Source of the DNA: an uncultured Clostridia bacterium
Lineage (GTDB): Bacteria > Bacillota > Clostridia > Saccharofermentanales > Saccharofermentanaceae
Reading direction: 5' to 3'
Length of the DNA: 46,221 nt
NCBI GenBank assembly: GCA_947303255.1
Contig: CAMYXL010000016.1
Location: 1 to 46,221 of the forward strand
Shown here: positions 7,827 through 16,799 of the stretch, piece by piece
How positions within the stretch are numbered: the first letter of the stretch is position 1
Layout: the number at the start of each line of letters is the position of its first letter
Made by a program: the position numbers and the translations under genes
The notes under the pieces: generated by a model
Database searches by the model: none
Told to the model about the DNA's origin: nothing
The model's input: the letters and a program-made list of their open reading frames with translations, nothing else

Positions 7827-10259
7827 TTGGACGTATTTGGTAATGGGTCCGATGGTCAGTTTGACCTTATCGCGGACCTCGAAAACAGTTATGGCGACTA
7901 TAACGACAACAGCGGAGACGAACTTCTAGAAGGACTTAATCCCGAGCAGAGAGAGGCAGTTGAACATCTGGACGGACCTCTTCTTATCCTCGCAGGCGCA
8001 GGTTCCGGTAAGACCCGTGTAATCACATACAGGATCGCATACATGATGAAGAAGCATCATGTATCGGCTGGTTCCATCCTCGCGATCACGTTTACGAACA
8101 AGGCTGCCAACGAGATGAAGGAACGTATCAACAAGCTCGTAGGCGATACATCTAAATATATCTGGAGCGGAACTTTCCACTCCATCTTCGCGAGGATTCT
8201 GAGAAGGCATGCCGAGTGCATCGGTTTTGACTCGTCATTTACTATCGTTGATACCGAGGACCAGCTCAAGCTCATAAGGCAGATCATGGCGGAACTCGAT
8301 ATCCCGGAGAAACTTTTTAAGCCGAGGAACTTCCAGTTCGAGATCTCTAAGCAGAAGAACGACATGGTAAGTGTCGAGGAATATGAGAGACGTGCAGGAC
8401 AGGACAGCTACTATAAGAACGCTGCCAGAGTCTACAAGCGTTATCAGGAGAGACTTCTCGAGAATAACAGCATGGACTTTGACGATATCCTGATCTATAT
8501 GGTCAAGCTCCTTCAGTCAGATCCTGAAGTGCTCGCTTTCTACCAGAACAAGTTTAAGTACATCATGGTAGACGAGTATCAGGATACGAACAGAGCTCAG
8601 TACATGGCGGTCAAGCTCCTGTCGGATGCACATAAGAACATCTGTGTCGTCGGTGACGACGACCAGTCCATCTATTCTTTCCGTGGTGCTGACGTCAGGA
8701 TGATCTTAAGCTTTGAGAAGGACTTCAAGGGCGCGAAGGTCATTAAGCTCGAGCAGAACTACAGATCGACTTCGATCATCCTTGAAGCAGCCAATGCGAT
8801 CATTGCCAACAACAAGAGCCGTAAGGCAAAAAAACTCAGGACTGAGGGTGAGCGCGGTACTCCGATCATTCTTATGAATACGGATACACAGCTTTCGGAG
8901 GCAAAGTTCACGGCAGACACCATCCAGAAGCTTTTGAAGAGCGGCAAGTGTCAGTATTCCGATATCGCGGTGCTCTACAGAATGAACGCTCTTTCACGTT
9001 CGTTGGAGTCTGCGCTCAGAGAGCAGGGAATTCCGTTTAAGATCTACGGCGGAATCCGATTCTACGACCGTAAGGAGATCAAGGATGTTTTCGCGTACTT
9101 GAGACTTATCGCAGACGGTAAGGACAACCTGGCGTTCGAGAGAGTAATCAACGTTCCTAAAAGAGGAATCGGTGATACGACTGTCGACAGAGTACGAGAA
9201 CTCGCGATCGATATGGGAACCGACTGCCTTACGATCTGTAAAGATGCGTTCGATTTTCCGGAGCTTTCCCGTGCGGCGTCCAAGCTTAACGGTTTTTACT
9301 CGCTCATCGACATGATGCGTGAGGAACTTAAGAAGAATGAGAAAACATTCTCCGAATATATCGATTATGTCGAGACCAGATCGGGAATCGTGGATGACAT
9401 CATCGCCCAGAGGGAGAGCAAAGGCGAGCTCATAGACAGAGTCGAGAACTTAAAAGAACTTTTGACCGAAGCTGTCGAGTTCGAAAAGAGCAGGAGAGCA
9501 GAGACCTTCGACAGGGAGAATCTCCGTAAGCTCGAGGCAGAGAACGACATCCTCAATATCGAGATCCGGAACGATCCGTACCTTGAGGCTGAGACCAAGA
9601 ATATCGACACTTTGGAAGGTCTTCTTGATGCATATCTCGAAAACGCTGCGCTTTATTCTGCGGGGGACGAGGAAGACGGCGACAACAACGTTAAGCTCAT
9701 GTCTATCCACAGTGCCAAGGGCCTGGAGTTCGGTGCAGTATTCCTGGTAGGTGCTGAGGAAGGCGTGTTCCCTAGCTATAAGTGTCTTACGACCGAATCC
9801 GAACTCGAGGAGGAAAGACGTCTCATGTACGTTGCGGTCACGAGAGCCAAGAGAAATCTCTTCATCACCGTAACGAGGAACAGGATGCTCTTCGGACAGA
9901 CTCAGTGCAATGCTCCGTCCAGATTCCTTAAGGAGATTCCGTCTGAACTGTTATATCTCATGGGCGAGAAGCGCGAAGTCAAAAAAACCACTGACGTTCC
10001 GCTTCCTCCAAGGAGAGCATATTCAGCCAAGGACGTTACGACTAAGCTCAAGGCAGGCTTTACGCAGAAACCACAGGTTAAGACAGGCGGTCTTGATCCG
10101 TCCGAGATGGTAGTCGGACTTAAAGTTGTGCACGACAGGTTCGGAGAAGGTATTATAATAAAGGCAGAACCGGTGGCAGGCGATTGCCTCGTCACGATCG
10201 ATTTTGACGGAATGAAGAAGAACATGCTTGCAAAGTCGGCGGGCCTTAAGAAAGCATAG
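7827..10259 (+). CDS. pcrA: ATP-dependent DNA helicase PcrA/UvrD
   Basis: This 810-residue superfamily 1A 3'-5' helicase acts in repair and in clearing proteins from DNA. LNPEQREAVEH (Q motif), the Walker A loop GAGSGKTR near residues 57-63, DEYQDTN (Walker B, about 249), the GDDDQSIYSFRGA motif III region, QNYRS (motif IV), the MSIHSAKGLEF block and the VAVTRAK motif VI are all present, and the C-terminal tail ends in the Tudor-like KVVHDRFGEG segment typical of PcrA. I choose TTG 7827 as start because AGGAG at 7815-7819 is correctly spaced; the upstream in-frame GTG 7806 would place the ribosome binding site inside the gene. It heads an operon with the two HD-domain nucleotide hydrolases downstream. 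Confidence 0.95.
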   Translation: MDVFGNGSDGQFDLIADLENSYGDYNDNSGDELLEGLNPEQREAVEHLDGPLLILAGAGSGKTRVITYRIAYMMKKHHVSAGSILAITFTNKAANEMKERINKLVGDTSKYIWSGTFHSIFARILRRHAECIGFDSSFTIVDTEDQLKLIRQIMAELDIPEKLFKPRNFQFEISKQKNDMVSVEEYERRAGQDSYYKNAARVYKRYQERLLENNSMDFDDILIYMVKLLQSDPEVLAFYQNKFKYIMVDEYQDTNRAQYMAVKLLSDAHKNICVVGDDDQSIYSFRGADVRMILSFEKDFKGAKVIKLEQNYRSTSIILEAANAIIANNKSRKAKKLRTEGERGTPIILMNTDTQLSEAKFTADTIQKLLKSGKCQYSDIAVLYRMNALSRSLESALREQGIPFKIYGGIRFYDRKEIKDVFAYLRLIADGKDNLAFERVINVPKRGIGDTTVDRVRELAIDMGTDCLTICKDAFDFPELSRAASKLNGFYSLIDMMREELKKNEKTFSEYIDYVETRSGIVDDIIAQRESKGELIDRVENLKELLTEAVEFEKSRRAETFDRENLRKLEAENDILNIEIRNDPYLEAETKNIDTLEGLLDAYLENAALYSAGDEEDGDNNVKLMSIHSAKGLEFGAVFLVGAEEGVFPSYKCLTTESELEEERRLMYVAVTRAKRNLFITVTRNRMLFGQTQCNAPSRFLKEIPSELLYLMGEKREVKKTTDVPLPPRRAYSAKDVTTKLKAGFTQKPQVKTGGLDPSEMVVGLKVVHDRFGEGIIIKAEPVAGDCLVTIDFDGMKKNMLAKSAGLKKA

Positions 10260-10281
10260 GGCAGTCGCAAAAGGAGAGTTT

Positions 10282-11502
10282 ATGTCTGAAAATAACCTGT
10301 TCGATATGTTCAAGGACGAATTCAGCGGAGTGGAATTCCAGCCCCTCGTTATCCAGAACGAGAAGGACGGCGAATACTTAAGGATCTTGAGAGACGAGAG
10401 AGAAAAGAATCTTTCTCCGTTTGCGTTCAGGACAGCGGACACCAGAGGCAGACTTAAACCTGAAGAGCCTTGCATCATAAGAACGGCTTTTGAGCGTGAC
10501 ATGGGAAGGATAATCTTCTCACAGTCGTTCAGGAGACTTCGTCATAAGACACAGGTCTTCTTCAATCCTTTGAACGACCATATCTGCTCCAGGATCGAGC
10601 ATGTTATCTACGTTAACTACATCGCGACGATCATCGGACGAGCTCTTAACCTTAACACCGATCTCATCCAGGCTATCGCCATGGGACACGACATAGGTCA
10701 CGCTCCTTTCGGACATTCCGGAGAGAGAGCACTTGATAAGTGCATGAGAACTGTTGATCCGGAAGCCTTTTTCGAGCATGAGCAACAGAGCCTTCGTGTG
10801 CTGGATGTTCTGGAGGAACATTCCAAGGGCAACTACGGACTTAACATATCCTTTGAGGTACGAGACGGAATCGTATCCCACTGCGGTGAGACTTATGACG
10901 AGAGGTCGCTTTCGCCTAAGCGAGACAAAACGACGGAGTCCATCGTCAATAAAGGGAAGAAGGACAGAACGGCGCCGGCTACTTTGGAGGGCTGCGTTGT
11001 AAGATTTGCGGATAAGATCGCCTATGTCGGACGAGACATGGAAGATGCGCTGAGGGCGGGATTCATCAATAACGAGTACCTGCCGTCCGAAGTCAAGAAC
11101 CGCCTGGGAAACACCAACGCGGAGGTTATAAACACTCTCGTCGGAGACATCATCCACAACTCTCTCGATAAGGATGAGATCAGGATGTCCGATGCGACTT
11201 TTGAAGCAATGAACGAGTTCCTTAAAAGGAACGTGGAACAGATCTATCTGTCCAAGAAGATAATGACTTATGAGAAGAGCGTAACTACCACGGTAGAGGC
11301 ACTTTTCGAGGCCTTCATGGAGGCTTCCGAAGATACTGAGAAATCACTTAAGTCGACCTCGAAGGTCATTCGTGATTTCGCAAACTTCATAGTCGATCAT
11401 CCTGACAAGGATGCGACAAATCTTAGAAAGACGGCTGACTACATCTCGGGTATGACGGACACGTTCTGCACCCAGTGTTTTGAACAGCTTTTCAGAATAT
11501 AA
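10282..11502 (+). CDS. dgt: Deoxyguanosinetriphosphate triphosphohydrolase-like protein
   Basis: This 406-residue HD-domain protein is of the dGTPase family, which splits dNTPs to the nucleoside and triphosphate. The metal-binding HD set is visible: His88 in RRLRHKTQV, His136-Asp137 in MGHDIGHAPFGH and Asp244 in VRFADKIAYVGRD. The early SPFAFRTADTRGR and SQSFRRL blocks match the bacterial family. The ATG at 10282 follows AAGGAG at 10271-10276; an in-frame upstream ATG at 10228 lies inside pcrA and lacks a ribosome binding site. It sits 22 bases after pcrA and 12 before the YfbR-like gene, suggesting shared control of repair and dNTP pools. Confidence 0.9.
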   Translation: MSENNLFDMFKDEFSGVEFQPLVIQNEKDGEYLRILRDEREKNLSPFAFRTADTRGRLKPEEPCIIRTAFERDMGRIIFSQSFRRLRHKTQVFFNPLNDHICSRIEHVIYVNYIATIIGRALNLNTDLIQAIAMGHDIGHAPFGHSGERALDKCMRTVDPEAFFEHEQQSLRVLDVLEEHSKGNYGLNISFEVRDGIVSHCGETYDERSLSPKRDKTTESIVNKGKKDRTAPATLEGCVVRFADKIAYVGRDMEDALRAGFINNEYLPSEVKNRLGNTNAEVINTLVGDIIHNSLDKDEIRMSDATFEAMNEFLKRNVEQIYLSKKIMTYEKSVTTTVEALFEAFMEASEDTEKSLKSTSKVIRDFANFIVDHPDKDATNLRKTADYISGMTDTFCTQCFEQLFRI

Positions 11503-11514
11503 CGGAGGATCAAG

Positions 11515-12117
11515 ATGAGCGATCAATACGGTTTTTTCGCGATGCTGGACCGCATGCAGTACATCAACAGATGGGGACTGATGAGAAACAGCAGAACAGA
11601 GAACATTAAAGAGCACAGTTTCGATGTGGCGATCATTGCCCACGCACTTACTCTTATCCATAACGATATCGGAGAAGGCATGAAGCTCGACCCTTACAAG
11701 GTCCAGTCCTATGCGATCTATCACGACTGCACGGAGATAATTACCGGAGATCTGCCTACCCCTATCAAGTATAAAAATGACATAATAAAGAAGGCGTACA
11801 AAGAAGTCGAGCAGGAAGCTGCGGAGACTTTGTCAGGGCTCCTTCCTGATTTTATGCAGGACGAGTATCTGGAGCTTTTGGCGCCTGACACCGACAGCGA
11901 AGAAGGTAAGCTCACCCATAAGCTGGTGAAGGCAGCCGACCGCATCTCCGCATACCTTAAGTGCGTGTCCGAAGAGAACTTCGGCAACAAGGAATTCGTC
12001 AGCGCGAAAGAAGAGATCAGAAGGACCATCAAGGCCATCGGTCTTCCTGAAGTTGACTACTTCATGGATAAATTCGTTCCGGCATACGGAATGACATTGG
12101 ACGAGATCAGTAAGTAA
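11515..12117 (+). CDS. yfbR: 5'-deoxynucleotidase, YfbR family (HD domain)
   Basis: This 200-residue protein has the length of YfbR, which removes phosphate from deoxyribonucleoside 5'-monophosphates. The resemblance to E. coli YfbR is clear through INRWGLMRN, RTENIKEHS, YHDCTEI, TGDLPTPIKY, AYLKC and the ending DYFMDKFVP. Metal ligands expected for the HD fold are His34, His70-Asp71 and Asp142. GGAGG precedes the ATG. Following a dGTPase gene in the same operon, it could take part in the breakdown of surplus deoxynucleotides (dNTP to deoxynucleoside by Dgt, dNMP to deoxynucleoside by this enzyme). Confidence 0.92.
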   Translation: MSDQYGFFAMLDRMQYINRWGLMRNSRTENIKEHSFDVAIIAHALTLIHNDIGEGMKLDPYKVQSYAIYHDCTEIITGDLPTPIKYKNDIIKKAYKEVEQEAAETLSGLLPDFMQDEYLELLAPDTDSEEGKLTHKLVKAADRISAYLKCVSEENFGNKEFVSAKEEIRRTIKAIGLPEVDYFMDKFVPAYGMTLDEISK

Positions 12118-12131
12118 GAAGGAAAGATGAA

Positions 12132-14708
12132 TTGAAGAAACATAACAGTTTAGGTTACATGTTGGCAGCGATGGTCACGCTATTCATAGCGCTGGCGTCA
12201 GCCTGCATCTTTATGATATTGCTTAAGCCTCAGACTCCTAAGAGCCTGGATAATGAAGGCGAGAACATAATCAGGAGGACTATCGAGATCACCGCCACGG
12301 GTGCGTCCGAAGACGACATCATCCGTAAGATCGACGCAGGTTCCGTAAGTGTCGGCGACTACGTTGCCTCCTCCTTCACGGGTTCCATCTATCTTCTCCA
12401 GAACAAGGACGATCAGGCATTCGCATCTGACCTCTCGTACGCCCTCTACGGCGACAGTTCCAAGTCAGCTGACATCAAGTCCGATCTTGATTCCTATTCT
12501 CGAAAATACGTGATAGACAAGTACTCCGTAGACATCGACGAAAACTACGGCCTTTCAAACCCGCTTACAGATTCAAAGGGCAGCAGGATCAATTCCTGCG
12601 AGATTACAAAGCCGATGGACAGCGACAGCGGATATACCATCGGAATAAGACAGGTAGAAGGTATCTGCGATATCGACGGCGATGAAGTCCGTACCGATTT
12701 TTACGTTGACGGTACCATCTATCAGGCAACGATCAAATACGACGAAGAAGGCAGCAACAACTTCAAGGTATCCTGGGACACATCAGGAGTCGAAGAAGGT
12801 CTTCATGAAGTTAAGCTCCTTCTCAGATCATCCGACGGCCGCGGCTTTATCGCAGCAGGCGGAACAGTCAAGATCCCTCACTGCATGCAGATCGCCAATA
12901 ACGGCGTATCAAACGGAACCATCGGTCCTGATACCAACGATTCCTGGTATGCATTATTCGTTGAAGAAGGCGACTGCTACGTTAACTTCGTAGAGATTTC
13001 CGATGACATCGAAGTAAGCCTTTATGACATCTACGGTAACCCAATCGGAACCAACGACATGAAGGATTCCGATTACGAAGTCCTGAGAGGCAAGAGCCAA
13101 GATATCCCTGCGATCGAAGAAGATACAGGCATCGACGGTCTTACCAGCGTCTACTATGTTCACGTAAACAGAGCCCTGAACTACGGTCAGCTGGAAGACG
13201 ATCCGAGCCGCGGAGAGATCTCCTATAAGATGGTACAGTCTCCTAACGTCGTTAAGTACGACGGACAGTACTACGCAGCTCCCGGCAACACCATGGCACT
13301 TCCTGCAGCTATACCGATAAGCGGCAAGGATACCGAGATAGCATCAAAGGAGATAACTCTCGTTGACTTAAGCGGAAACTCAATGACTAAGACAGTCGGC
13401 GAAGTTACATTCCTTCCTATAAACGGATTCCTTAACCAGTTTGTCGTTAAGGATTTCAGCACAGGCGAAGAGATCGACCTTTGTCCTGTATTTAACAGCG
13501 AAGACCAGTTCTACGGTTTCTACTGTAACGGCAAGCCGAGCACCATTTCAGTCGATGCTATCGCTCTTGAAGGTTACGCAGCGAACATCACCGTTACGGG
13601 AACATCCCCTATCGGTAATACCAACGTTGAACTCGGACAGAGCATCGCTCTCGTTCCGGGTGAGAACACCATCGAAGTAAACGTTGAATCCTTCGCGGGA
13701 TACACGAGAACATATACGCTCTATATCCTTAACGGTGAAGATAAGGACGGATTTAAGTCGGGAACTCTCAGTAAATTCCCTGAGTCTTACTACAGCGGTC
13801 TTTGGATGCTCCATTGCCTGCATCCGGACTACGTATTTAAGCCTTATAACACGGGTCTTGATTATTACACTGTTCTCGATAACGAGGATAATGCGGACAG
13901 GAGCCTTGCGAGCAACTACTCGCATCCGGGCTGGGTCGTAAGCACGAGCCCTGTATACGACGGCGGCGGTTGGATGACGGCCAAGTACGATGTAGTAAAC
14001 TACTTCCTCGATCCTCGTAACTTCCTGTCACCGCGTGACATCTTCCAGTTCGAACTTCTGTCGTTCGAGCCGTCGGCTCAGACCATCGAAGGTGTTGAGT
14101 CCATGGTAGAAGGAAGCTTCATGGATGACGATTCTATAGACTATGCGAACATAATCTACGAGGCAGGTCAGACAGCTAACGTATCACCATACTTCCTCGC
14201 GAGCCGAATCCTCCAGGAAATGGGCTACGGCGGACAGTCACTTCTTTGTCACGGAACTCTTCCGGGATATGAAGGTTACTATAACTTCTACAATATCGGT
14301 TCCACGCCTGATCCGAGCATCGAGAACGGTGCTCTCATAAACGGTGCCAAGTATGCGATGTGGGGAAAGGATCCTGACGGTCAGACGATCACCGATGAAG
14401 AACGTGAACTCATGCTCCCATGGGATTCAGTTGATAAGGCTATCACGGGAGGAGCATTGTGGATCGCTTCAAGATATACGACAGCAGGTCAGGATACTCT
14501 GTACTTCCAGAAGTTTGACGTTATCGATAATGACGACGGATTATATGAGCATCAGTACGCTCAGAATATCTCGATGGCCTACACTGAAGGACACAGATAT
14601 TTTGACAGTTACGCATCCATAGGAATGCTCGATCAGTCCTTCGTATTCGTCATTCCGGTATACGACAATATGCCGGCGGAATACGGTTATCTGCCTGATC
14701 CGGCTTAA
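12132..14708 (+). CDS. Membrane-anchored cell-wall glucosaminidase with a cadherin-like domain
   Basis: This 858-residue protein has an N-terminal hydrophobic helix (about residues 9-31) that is probably a signal anchor. The middle is extracellular and beta-rich; a segment around 460-540 (DAIALEGYAANITV ... VNVESFAGYTRTYTLYI) fits the cadherin-like beta-sandwich family. From about residue 550 the FPESYYSGLWMLHCLHPDYVF block opens an endo-beta-N-acetylglucosaminidase (GH73-like) domain, with the probable catalytic Glu696 in ILQEMGYGG and the GYEGYYNFYNIG motif after it. The substrate should be peptidoglycan. Start is TTG 12132: GAAGGA precedes it, and the nearby ATG at 12128 runs into a stop after two codons. 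It follows yfbR by 14 bases. Confidence 0.85.
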   Translation: MKKHNSLGYMLAAMVTLFIALASACIFMILLKPQTPKSLDNEGENIIRRTIEITATGASEDDIIRKIDAGSVSVGDYVASSFTGSIYLLQNKDDQAFASDLSYALYGDSSKSADIKSDLDSYSRKYVIDKYSVDIDENYGLSNPLTDSKGSRINSCEITKPMDSDSGYTIGIRQVEGICDIDGDEVRTDFYVDGTIYQATIKYDEEGSNNFKVSWDTSGVEEGLHEVKLLLRSSDGRGFIAAGGTVKIPHCMQIANNGVSNGTIGPDTNDSWYALFVEEGDCYVNFVEISDDIEVSLYDIYGNPIGTNDMKDSDYEVLRGKSQDIPAIEEDTGIDGLTSVYYVHVNRALNYGQLEDDPSRGEISYKMVQSPNVVKYDGQYYAAPGNTMALPAAIPISGKDTEIASKEITLVDLSGNSMTKTVGEVTFLPINGFLNQFVVKDFSTGEEIDLCPVFNSEDQFYGFYCNGKPSTISVDAIALEGYAANITVTGTSPIGNTNVELGQSIALVPGENTIEVNVESFAGYTRTYTLYILNGEDKDGFKSGTLSKFPESYYSGLWMLHCLHPDYVFKPYNTGLDYYTVLDNEDNADRSLASNYSHPGWVVSTSPVYDGGGWMTAKYDVVNYFLDPRNFLSPRDIFQFELLSFEPSAQTIEGVESMVEGSFMDDDSIDYANIIYEAGQTANVSPYFLASRILQEMGYGGQSLLCHGTLPGYEGYYNFYNIGSTPDPSIENGALINGAKYAMWGKDPDGQTITDEERELMLPWDSVDKAITGGALWIASRYTTAGQDTLYFQKFDVIDNDDGLYEHQYAQNISMAYTEGHRYFDSYASIGMLDQSFVFVIPVYDNMPAEYGYLPDPA

Positions 14709-14710
14709 GA

Positions 14711-14719
14711 TGTTATAAT
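14711..14719 (+). promoter_or_regulatory. Extended -10 promoter of the cohesin-like gene
   Basis: TGTTATAAT (TG, one base, TATAAT) lies right after the glucosaminidase stop and 51 bases ahead of the next ATG. The same nonamer appears on the minus strand ahead of the patB-type gene and prfC. Confidence 0.65.
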
Positions 14720-14770
14720 GTAGGCGTTGGACATTTATCGGGATAAACATTTTCGGACAGGAGAGGGAAC

Positions 14771-16237
14771 ATGCGTAAGACTTTGGCACTTATACTAACC
14801 ACGGTTTTATTGGTTGTCTTTCTTGTACCTTCAGTTAAGACTCTGGCCATTGAAGATATCTATGTCTACATGAGCACGCCTCAGGAGACAGTCAATCTCG
14901 GAGATATCCTCGAGATCAAGATCATGGCTGAGAGAATGCCTCATGTTGTAAGCTTCCAGAGTCTGGACGTTTCCTATGACAAGGTCCAGCTTTCCTATAT
15001 GTCGGCAGTTGCTTCAACTGATCTTCCTGAGACTTTTACCGTATCGGCATCCAACGATTCCAACGTGGGCGTCATAGCCATCAACGGAAAAGACGAGTCG
15101 GTCGAGGACTATATAAATGAACATAAGAGCAATGCCGAAGACGGCGAAGAGTTTGATGAGGACTACGAAGATATCTCATTCAATTCATCCGATCCGGTGG
15201 AGCTCTGTACTCTTAAGTTCCGTGTCGTAAGTGCCGCTTATGAGAAGGTCAACTTCGTTCTTTCTACTGAGATGACTTTTACGAACAGCCTTAGTGAGAG
15301 CATCGGAAGCTACACGGCAGACTATTTTACGATCCCGATCACCACAGACGTTTCCAAGGATTCGTCCCTTGATATGATCAAGGTCAATGGTAAGCCTATC
15401 CCTGGTTTTAAGAGAGATTCTTTTGACTATGCATATACAGTTGATAAGAACACCAGTGTCATCGATTTCGAATGTGAGCCTGGAAACAGCTTCGCGACTT
15501 ATGAAGTCACTGGCACCGATCTGACATTTGGTGATAATACATTCTATATTGATGTAACGGCGCAGGACGGCGTTACGACCACACGCTATAAGATCGTTAT
15601 CAACAGACCTTCACAGGTTACTGAAGGAGCGGCAGGTTTCCTCGATAACAAGGGACAGCTGTTCACCTTCGTTAATATCCCTGACGATGCGATCATTCCT
15701 GAAGGCTTTAGGAAATCCAGCATCAACATCAACGGTTATGATGTCCAGTGCTACGTGACTGACGGTATGGCTCAGGTCCTCATCTATGTTCTCGACAGCG
15801 AAGGCGAGAGCGGATTCAGAGTATATTTCCCGGATCTTAACAAGGTCATTAACTACAGCAGCACGAACACGATAATCAAGAAGAGCTCGATCTATACTGT
15901 TAAGGAGATACCGCCGGATGTTAAGGTTCCGAAGGGATTTACAGAGGTCCAGTTCATCTGTGATTCCAAGCAGTACAGCGGTTACGTAAACGCTGCAGGC
16001 GTAGTTATCTGCTACCTTGAGACCGAGAAGGGCGTCAGGGGATTTTACAGATACGATTTCGATACTCAGTCCTTCACCAAATACGAGATGAAGGAAGATA
16101 CGGATGCGCTCTACAAGGGTCTGTTCAACTTCTGTCTCGGAGTTGCGATTTTCGAGGCTATTGCTATAATCGTTATCGTCTACGTAGTTAGAAGATTCCG
16201 TAAGGAAAGGGTCAATCCGAGACCACGAAGGGTATAA
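14771..16237 (+). CDS. Secreted cohesin-like and cadherin-like protein with C-terminal membrane anchor
   Basis: This 488-residue protein carries a signal peptide (MRKTLALILTTVLLVVFLVP), then a region about 30-195 with the layout of a cohesin-type beta sandwich (VNLGDILEIKI ... FQSLDVSYDKVQLSY ... ELCTLKFRVV), then a cadherin-like segment at about 205-280 (SLDMIKVNGKPIPGFKRD ... TTRYKIVINR). A single hydrophobic helix near 452-472 followed by Arg/Lys-rich residues anchors it with a short cytoplasmic tail. AGGAGAGGG precedes the ATG. No dockerin partner is seen in the window, so a true cellulosome role is not supported; structural or adhesive use on the cell surface next to the glucosaminidase is inference. 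Confidence 0.75.
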   Translation: MRKTLALILTTVLLVVFLVPSVKTLAIEDIYVYMSTPQETVNLGDILEIKIMAERMPHVVSFQSLDVSYDKVQLSYMSAVASTDLPETFTVSASNDSNVGVIAINGKDESVEDYINEHKSNAEDGEEFDEDYEDISFNSSDPVELCTLKFRVVSAAYEKVNFVLSTEMTFTNSLSESIGSYTADYFTIPITTDVSKDSSLDMIKVNGKPIPGFKRDSFDYAYTVDKNTSVIDFECEPGNSFATYEVTGTDLTFGDNTFYIDVTAQDGVTTTRYKIVINRPSQVTEGAAGFLDNKGQLFTFVNIPDDAIIPEGFRKSSININGYDVQCYVTDGMAQVLIYVLDSEGESGFRVYFPDLNKVINYSSTNTIIKKSSIYTVKEIPPDVKVPKGFTEVQFICDSKQYSGYVNAAGVVICYLETEKGVRGFYRYDFDTQSFTKYEMKEDTDALYKGLFNFCLGVAIFEAIAIIVIVYVVRRFRKERVNPRPRRV

Positions 16238-16238
16238 C

Positions 16239-16799
16239 ATGGAATTAGTTAAGATCATCAAAGGCGGTGACGATCTCACCCCCAAGCAGCAAAAGACCAG
16301 AGAGATCATAATGTATCTCATCTGCGGCGGCGTCACCACCGTTGTAAATATCTTAAGTTTCGCGATCTTCGAGTACTTCGTAAAAGCGAAGTGCAACGTC
16401 AAGATCATCAACTGGGAGTTCGACCTTCTGGTCCTTCTCAACCAGACCATCGCGTGGGTCCTCGCAGTCATCGTCGCATTCGTGACAAACAGGATATTCG
16501 TATTCCGCTCCAACGGCAGCATCATCGGCGAGTTCGTAAAATTTGTCGCATCCCGAATCGCCACTTTCTTCATATTCGAGCTCGGCACATTCGCCCTTTT
16601 TGTCATGCTTTGCGAAAACGTTATGGGTATCCCGCAGGAGAAGATTTTCTTCACCATATTCGGATATGACGTCACTTGTCTTTTCACGATCAAGATCATC
16701 AACTCCATCCTGGTCGTTATCGTAAACTATATCTTAAGTAAACTCTTTATCTTTAAGAGACATGAAGAAGGCACAGCTAATGCAGAACAAAACTCCTGA
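16239..16799 (+). CDS. GtrA family membrane protein
   Basis: This 186-residue protein has four hydrophobic helices and the GtrA family signature blocks: YLICGGVTTVVNI at the first helix, VAFVTNRIFVF after the second, EFVKFVASR before the third and NYILSKLFIF at the end. GtrA proteins are thought to help move lipid-linked sugars across the membrane for surface glycan modification. It starts one base after the cohesin-like gene stop, with GAAGGG as ribosome binding site, and overlaps the folC start, so it is translated as part of the same transcript. Confidence 0.88.
   Translation: MELVKIIKGGDDLTPKQQKTREIIMYLICGGVTTVVNILSFAIFEYFVKAKCNVKIINWEFDLLVLLNQTIAWVLAVIVAFVTNRIFVFRSNGSIIGEFVKFVASRIATFFIFELGTFALFVMLCENVMGIPQEKIFFTIFGYDVTCLFTIKIINSILVVIVNYILSKLFIFKRHEEGTANAEQNS

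Noticed and set aside
10519..11157. 212-residue minus-strand frame opposite dgt
   Set aside because: Mirror of the HD-domain gene; no independent coding signs.
10282..12117. HD-domain pair as a phage defence module
   Set aside because: Sequence matches housekeeping dGTPase and YfbR, sits in a pcrA operon, and no defence gene is near.
14771..16237. Cellulosome scaffold
   Set aside because: Only one cohesin-like domain, no dockerin or glycoside hydrolase nearby, and a membrane helix instead of an S-layer anchor.
15611..16708. 365-residue minus-strand frame across the cohesin-like gene and gtrA
   Set aside because: It spans two good genes on the other strand, has no ribosome binding site and no motif.
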